Source of the DNA: JALOOE01 sp964423545
GTDB taxonomy: Bacteria > Chloroflexota > Anaerolineae > CG2-30-64-16
Direction: 5' to 3'
Assembly: GCA_964423545.1 (NCBI GenBank)
Contig: CAYRFV010000213.1
Location: forward strand, 1 to 9,933
Length of the DNA: 9,933 bases
Shown: positions 6,805 to 9,933 of the stretch, piece by piece
Layout of the letters: the number at the start of each line of letters is the position of its first letter
Numbering within the stretch: position 1 is the first letter of the stretch
The notes under the pieces: model-generated
Seen by the model: the letters and a program-made list of their open reading frames with translations, nothing else
What the model was told of the DNA's origin: nothing
Database searches by the model: none
Translations under genes and position numbers: made by a program

Positions 6805-7440
6805 ATGCTCCGCCGCCGGCTTCCGCTCTCCCTGGCGCTGCTGATAGTTGCTTTGCTGCTGAATGCCTGCCAGCCGGCCCCGCGCAAGCTCCACGGCGTG
6901 CCCTATGACAAGGCCGAACCGGCGCCCGATTTGCTGCTCACCGATCAGTATGGCCGGCCCTTCTCGCTCAGCACCCAGAAGGGCAAAGTGGTGATCGTCT
7001 ATTTCGGCTACACCTCGTGCCCTGACATCTACCCGATCACACTGGCCGTGCTTGCCCAGGTGTGGGCGCAGCTCAGTCCGGAGCAGGCGCAGTTTTTCCA
7101 GCCGATCTTCGTGACGGTTGATCCCGCGCGTGACACGGAGGCGGTGATCGCCCGCTATCTGAGCGCGTTCGAGCGTGGGCTGGGGGATGATCAGGGGCTC
7201 AGCTTCATCGGCTTGCGAGGGACGCCGGCCGAGCTCGACCCCATCATGGCGGCCTACGGCGTGCAGGCCGTGAAGCGGCCGCAGCCGGGTTCGGCAGTCG
7301 ACTATACGGTGGAGCATACGGCATCCACCTACGTCATCGATGCGGCGGGCAACCTCGTCGAATGGTTTCCGTACGGCGCGTCAGTGGATAACATCTTGTG
7401 GGATGTACGATATCTTATCCGGAAAGGTGCAGAACCATGA
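6805..7440 (+). CDS. Sco1/SenC-family lipoprotein lacking the second copper-site cysteine
   Basis: Sco proteins are extracytoplasmic thioredoxin-fold proteins that bind copper through CxxxC plus a histidine and help assemble the CuA centre of cytochrome c oxidase. This 211-residue product begins with a lipoprotein signal (MLRRR, hydrophobic core, lipobox LNAC, C22). The fold is recognisable: APDLLLTDQYG, GKVVIVYFGYTSCPD, FVTVDPARDT and the histidine of VEHTASTYVID (H171). In the copper motif the first cysteine is present (C72) but the second position is tyrosine (Y76, codon TAC at 7030-7032), giving CPDIY instead of CPDVC. Start ATG 6805 has GAGGTGA upstream; an in-frame GTG at 6796 overlapping the previous stop would add three residues. 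The gene overlaps the next start by four bases (ATGA), as expected for a Sco/PCuAC pair. A redox or structural role instead of copper delivery is possible. Confidence 0.88.
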   Translation: MLRRRLPLSLALLIVALLLNACQPAPRKLHGVPYDKAEPAPDLLLTDQYGRPFSLSTQKGKVVIVYFGYTSCPDIYPITLAVLAQVWAQLSPEQAQFFQPIFVTVDPARDTEAVIARYLSAFERGLGDDQGLSFIGLRGTPAELDPIMAAYGVQAVKRPQPGSAVDYTVEHTASTYVIDAAGNLVEWFPYGASVDNILWDVRYLIRKGAEP

Positions 7441-7907
7441 AGCTGAAGGCGATTCTCGTCGTTGGCATGATCGTTGTGCTTGCGAGCGCCTGCGTCTCTC
7501 CTCCGGGCGCAGGTGCGCCCGCGGGCGTACCTGCGCCCGCGGGTGGCGGCGGCGCCATCCAGGCTGCCGATGTGTGGGCGCGGGCGGCGGCATCGGGCAA
7601 CAGCGCCGCCTACATGCTGCTGCGGAACGGCGGTCAGACCGTCGATCGGCTCATTCGGGCGGAAAGCGATGTGGCAGCAGCGGTCGAGCTGCACAAGACG
7701 ACTATGGAAGGCAACATGATGAAGATGGCGCCGGTGGAGAACATCGAGATCCCGGCGCAGGGGCAGGCAGAGCTCAAACCGGGCGGCCTGCACGTGATGC
7801 TGATCGGGCTGAAGCGCGAGCTCAAGCCGGACGAGAAGATCAGGCTTAAGCTTCATTTCGAAAAGGCCGGCGCGCAGGAGGTGGAGGCGGTCGTGCGCAA
7901 ACCGTGA
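7437..7907 (+). CDS. PCuAC-type periplasmic copper chaperone (lipoprotein)
   Basis: PCuAC proteins (formerly DUF461) carry Cu(I) outside the cytoplasm to cytochrome oxidase, often with Sco. The 156-residue product has an N-terminal hydrophobic signal with a lipobox-like ASAC (C19), then a Pro/Ala/Gly linker (about 21-40) and the cupredoxin-like domain (ADVWARAAASGNSAAYM onward). The family motif H(M)x10Mx21HxM is complete: H86, M97, H119 and M121, with exact spacing. Extra methionines M90, M94 and M95 sit between the first two ligands. The start ATG 7437 overlaps the Sco stop by four bases, with AAAGGTG upstream, so translation is probably coupled. It is the last gene of the operon; a small hairpin follows at 7915-7934. 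The intact metal site contrasts with the altered partner upstream. Confidence 0.94.
   Translation: MKLKAILVVGMIVVLASACVSPPGAGAPAGVPAPAGGGGAIQAADVWARAAASGNSAAYMLLRNGGQTVDRLIRAESDVAAAVELHKTTMEGNMMKMAPVENIEIPAQGQAELKPGGLHVMLIGLKRELKPDEKIRLKLHFEKAGAQEVEAVVRKP
7505..7538. repeat. Nested inverted repeat within the PCuAC linker coding region
   Basis: GGGCGCAGGT (7505-7514) and ACCTGCGCCC (7529-7538) are exact reverse complements, and the spacer contains the 12-bp palindrome CGCCCGCGGGCG. The dyad encodes part of the Pro/Ala/Gly linker. It may simply reflect low-complexity GC-rich codons, but the mRNA would be strongly folded soon after the start codon. Confidence 0.5.
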
Positions 7908-7914
7908 CGGCTAG

Positions 7915-7934
7915 ATGCCCGTGTGCTCGGGCAT
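7915..7934. terminator. Small hairpin between convergent genes
   Basis: ATGCCCG (7915-7921) and CGGGCAT (7928-7934) form a 7-bp perfect stem with a 6-base loop in the 79-bp gap between the PCuAC gene and the solute-binding protein gene. There is no T run on either side, so it is at best a weak or Rho-aided bidirectional terminator. An 11-bp direct repeat GTCGTGCGCAA (7890-7900 and 7956-7966) flanks it. Confidence 0.4.
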
Positions 7935-7986
7935 GACGCGGTGACGTGCAAGGCAGTCGTGCGCAAGTCACACGATGAGCATGCGG

Positions 7987-9753
7987 CTAACGCAGCACGA
8001 GCGGGAGATACACGCGCAGCGGACGGCTCAACAGCGCATAGTCGCTGAAGTGGCAAAGCTCTGCCTGGAGCGTGTTGTTGGCCGGGTCAGCCGAGTAACC
8101 GCCGCAGGGCGCAGCATCATGCCAGCGCGCGGCCGGCCAATCGTAGAGATACAGCCGAAGGGCGCTTTCATCCATGCCGGCGATCTGCGCGTCGCTGTAG
8201 CGAACGACGAGCGTGACCGGTTCCTTGAAGGTCAGGTCGGGAAGCAGGGCGAAGCCGAGTGCGTCGTCGCGAGCGTCCAGACCGGCGGTGGGCAAGTCGT
8301 TGATCGGAACACAGGTGACAGTGCGCGTCTCCGGCAGCGCCGCGGGCGGAAACGTCAGCGTGATGGTGCTCCCCCGAGCGTTCGTCAGGGCCAACGCGCC
8401 GCCGGCGGGCCCGACCTGAGCCGACACGCCCGCCGAATCGGCCAACACCGCATCCGCCTGACTGACGGCCGCTGACAGCGCCGTCGCTGCATCCTGGCCT
8501 TTCTCGATCACGTCATAACTCATCGTGCTGATGATCGTTCGAACGGCGTCATATCCTCGCACGCCAGGCTCTGTCCGGCCGAGGGGCAACAGCGCATAGG
8601 CCTGCGCATATTGCGGATCACCGGCCAGCTTCGCCACCATGCTGGGATGACCGCCGGCCGAGATGCGCACCGGGAAGTAGCTCGCGGCGGCCGCCCACCG
8701 GGCGGTCTGTGCTGGCTCGGCCAGCCAGCGCAGAAAGCGCCATGCCGCGAGATCCTCCGTCTCGGAATGGCGCAGGATCGCGGCGCCTGCGCCATAGGAG
8801 TTCACCGCCTCGTGGCCCGGAATGGCCGGCATGCGCGCCACGCCCCAGGCATGCTTCGCCCCCTGGTCCATCGCCATGCGGTAGTAGGGGATGCCCGTCG
8901 ACGAGGCGGAGACGAAGCCGACCTGGCCGCGTCCCCAGACGCCAATCTCTTCGTTGGTGACGGCCGCGTAGCGCGCGTAGCCACCCTGAACCAACTCCCT
9001 AAAAAAGAGCAGGCTCTCCAGCCCGGGAGGCTCCCCGAAGCGGGAATGCCGGCCATCCGCCGCCAGCACGTCGCCCCCGCGCGACCAAAGCCAGCCGGCG
9101 AAGGTCGAAGCATCCTGTCGCAACAGCGTGCCAGAGATCGTTGCCGTCGTGAGCGACACGACGGCAGTTCGATACGCGTCCCAGGTCTGCGGCACGGTCA
9201 GCCCCCGGCTTGCCAGTAGATCGGCGTTATAGTACATCACCTCGATCGAGCGGCCGTACTGCAACCCGGCCATCCGCCCCCCATAGTCGGCCAGGCGGTA
9301 ATTGTCAAGAATGCCCGGCTCGAAGTCGCCGGCGTCGATCCCCAGGTCCGGCTCTGCCAGGAAGTCATCCAGAAAGCGCACTGCGCCGTAGCGCGCAAAA
9401 CTGGCAACCGCATTCGGATAGGCCAGGACAAGGTTAGGCAGCGTCTCCGCGTCTCGGATGGCGTCTACTACCTTGGCGGACAGCGCGTTGTAGCTGGCTT
9501 CGGCCCGTGTGGCCTGCACCGTGATGCTGTAAGTATTGGTGGCGTTGAACTCAGCGACCAACTGATCCAATGCGGTCGCGGAGGCGCCGGCGTAAATGTG
9601 CCAGAAGACCAGCGCGACCGGCTCGCGATCCGCGCTCCCCGGCAGGGCCGCCCCGGCGCCTGCACTGAGCGACGCGCTCAGCCCCAACGCCAGGATTGCC
9701 ATCCATACCGACGCGATCACGATTCTGACGCGTCGCTGTGACGCTCGGGTCAT
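7987..9753 (-). CDS. Extracellular solute-binding protein (family 1) with C-terminal beta domain and YLPLVLR tail
   Basis: This 588-residue protein resembles the sugar-type binding components of ABC importers. After a signal peptide (basic RRVR, hydrophobic core about residues 13-30, cleavage near SAGAGA) the family start VALVFWHIYAG appears, followed by LDQLVAEFN, a ligand-lobe region (GLQYGRSIEVMYYNADLL, WDAYRTAV) and a second lobe ending near residue 440. Unlike most binding proteins of monoderm-like bacteria it has no lipobox cysteine. Residues about 447-576 form an extra beta-rich module (GGALALTNARGS, ITLTFPPAAL, PVTLVVRYSDAQ, LCHFSDYALL) resembling ZU5-like domains of secreted Chloroflexota proteins. 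The last residues are RPLRVYLPLVLR. The start ATG 9753 has GGGAGG (9764-9759) five bases upstream; the frame is open to 9897 but without support. No permease or ATPase is visible in the window. Ligand unknown. Confidence 0.88.
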   Translation of the reverse strand: MTRASQRRVRIVIASVWMAILALGLSASLSAGAGAALPGSADREPVALVFWHIYAGASATALDQLVAEFNATNTYSITVQATRAEASYNALSAKVVDAIRDAETLPNLVLAYPNAVASFARYGAVRFLDDFLAEPDLGIDAGDFEPGILDNYRLADYGGRMAGLQYGRSIEVMYYNADLLASRGLTVPQTWDAYRTAVVSLTTATISGTLLRQDASTFAGWLWSRGGDVLAADGRHSRFGEPPGLESLLFFRELVQGGYARYAAVTNEEIGVWGRGQVGFVSASSTGIPYYRMAMDQGAKHAWGVARMPAIPGHEAVNSYGAGAAILRHSETEDLAAWRFLRWLAEPAQTARWAAAASYFPVRISAGGHPSMVAKLAGDPQYAQAYALLPLGRTEPGVRGYDAVRTIISTMSYDVIEKGQDAATALSAAVSQADAVLADSAGVSAQVGPAGGALALTNARGSTITLTFPPAALPETRTVTCVPINDLPTAGLDARDDALGFALLPDLTFKEPVTLVVRYSDAQIAGMDESALRLYLYDWPAARWHDAAPCGGYSADPANNTLQAELCHFSDYALLSRPLRVYLPLVLR

Positions 9754-9758
9754 CTCAT

Positions 9759-9764
9759 CCTCCC
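9759..9764 (-). promoter_or_regulatory. Ribosome binding site GGGAGG deciding the binding-protein start
   Basis: On the minus strand GGGAGG lies five bases before ATG 9753-9751. A nearer ATG just after it reads ATG-AGA-TGA and stops at once, so 9753 is the start; it also gives a proper signal peptide. Confidence 0.8.
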
Positions 9765-9797
9765 GATTCACCTTGGTCCCTTGTCGCGGACACGCAA

Positions 9798-9846
9798 CGC
9801 CCATTGCAGTGGGCGCCCTCGCGGCGCCGGAATTGGCGCCCACTGC
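9798..9846 (-). terminator. Hairpin between two minus-strand secreted-protein genes
   Basis: GCAGTGGGCGCC (9806-9817) and GGCGCCCACTGC (9835-9846) are exact 12-bp reverse complements around a 17-base spacer. The left arm can instead pair locally, CGCCCA (9798-9803) with TGGGCG (9810-9815), so two mutually exclusive hairpins are possible. It lies 48 bases past the stop of the truncated gene and about 50 bases before the binding-protein start. There is no T run, so a terminator, attenuator or processing stem are all possible. I see no clear promoter in the 140-bp gap. Confidence 0.45.
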
Positions 9847-9893
9847 CTGGATCGTCGAAGCGCAGCCCGCCCTTGACCGCTTCGCCCGACGCA

Positions 9894-9933
9894 TCACCCG
9901 CGGTGCACCAGCGGCAGATAGACGCGCGGTATG
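9894..9933 (-). CDS. C-terminal tail of a secreted-type protein ending RVYLPLVHRG (truncated by window)
   Basis: Reading the minus strand from the right edge, one frame gives I-P-R-V-Y-L-P-L-V-H-R-G and then TGA (9896-9894). Only 12 residues are visible. The assignment rests on near identity with the end of the neighbouring binding protein (LRVYLPLVLR), a match of RVYLPLV plus the R two places later. The gene body lies outside the window. It is upstream of, and in the same direction as, the binding protein gene, 140 bp away, so the two could be one transcription unit or a tandem pair of related genes. Confidence 0.6.
   Translation of the reverse strand, partial: IPRVYLPLVHRG

Noticed and set aside
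9754..9897. Extended N-terminus of the solute-binding protein up to 9897
   Set aside because: It would bury the signal peptide 48 residues inside and overlap the stop of the upstream gene; ATG 9753 has GGGAGG at ideal spacing and puts the signal peptide at the N-terminus.

Overview
The window is a GC-rich stretch (roughly two thirds G+C by eye) of a bacterial chromosome. It has long open frames, mostly tight gene spacing and no mobile element, tRNA, rRNA or CRISPR array that I can see. The gene mix suggests a Chloroflexota bacterium (Anaerolineae/Caldilineae-like): a cytosolic kinase with a PocR-type sensor, a GAF-GAF-PP2C phosphatase, a Sco/PCuAC copper pair, and secreted proteins ending in a YLPLVxR tail that I associate with that phylum. 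The taxonomic assignment is an inference.

Layout. (1) Positions 1-1048, plus strand: the last 66 codons of an unrecognised protein, overlapping by 4 bases a complete glutamate racemase gene (murI). (2) Positions 1049-1361: a convergent gap with three inverted repeats. (3) Positions 1362-2054, minus strand: a secreted, C-terminally anchored, six-cysteine protein of unknown function. (4) Positions 2055-2489: a divergent regulatory gap with a 40-bp inverted repeat, four GTAATG/CATTAC hexamers and a good sigma70-type promoter. (5) Positions 2490-7907, plus strand: a five-gene probable operon encoding a PocR-domain histidine kinase, a stand-alone receiver protein, a GAF-GAF-PP2C (RsbU/SpoIIE-type) phosphatase, a Sco1/SenC-like lipoprotein and a PCuAC copper chaperone. 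(6) Positions 7987-9753, minus strand: an extracellular solute-binding protein with a C-terminal beta domain. Just upstream of it, cut by the window edge, is the tail of another minus-strand protein with the same ending.

How the genes may work together. The central operon joins a cytosolic phosphorelay (kinase and receiver) and a Ser/Thr phosphatase of the partner-switching type to two exported copper-handling proteins, which in other bacteria load the CuA centre of cytochrome c oxidase. The simplest reading is that the signalling module senses a redox, metal or metabolite cue connected with respiration. The most notable oddity is that the Sco-like protein lacks the second cysteine of its CxxxC copper site (tyrosine instead), while its PCuAC partner has a complete copper motif. 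The second notable point is the shared RVYLPLVxR C-terminus on two adjacent secreted-type proteins, a candidate sorting tail.
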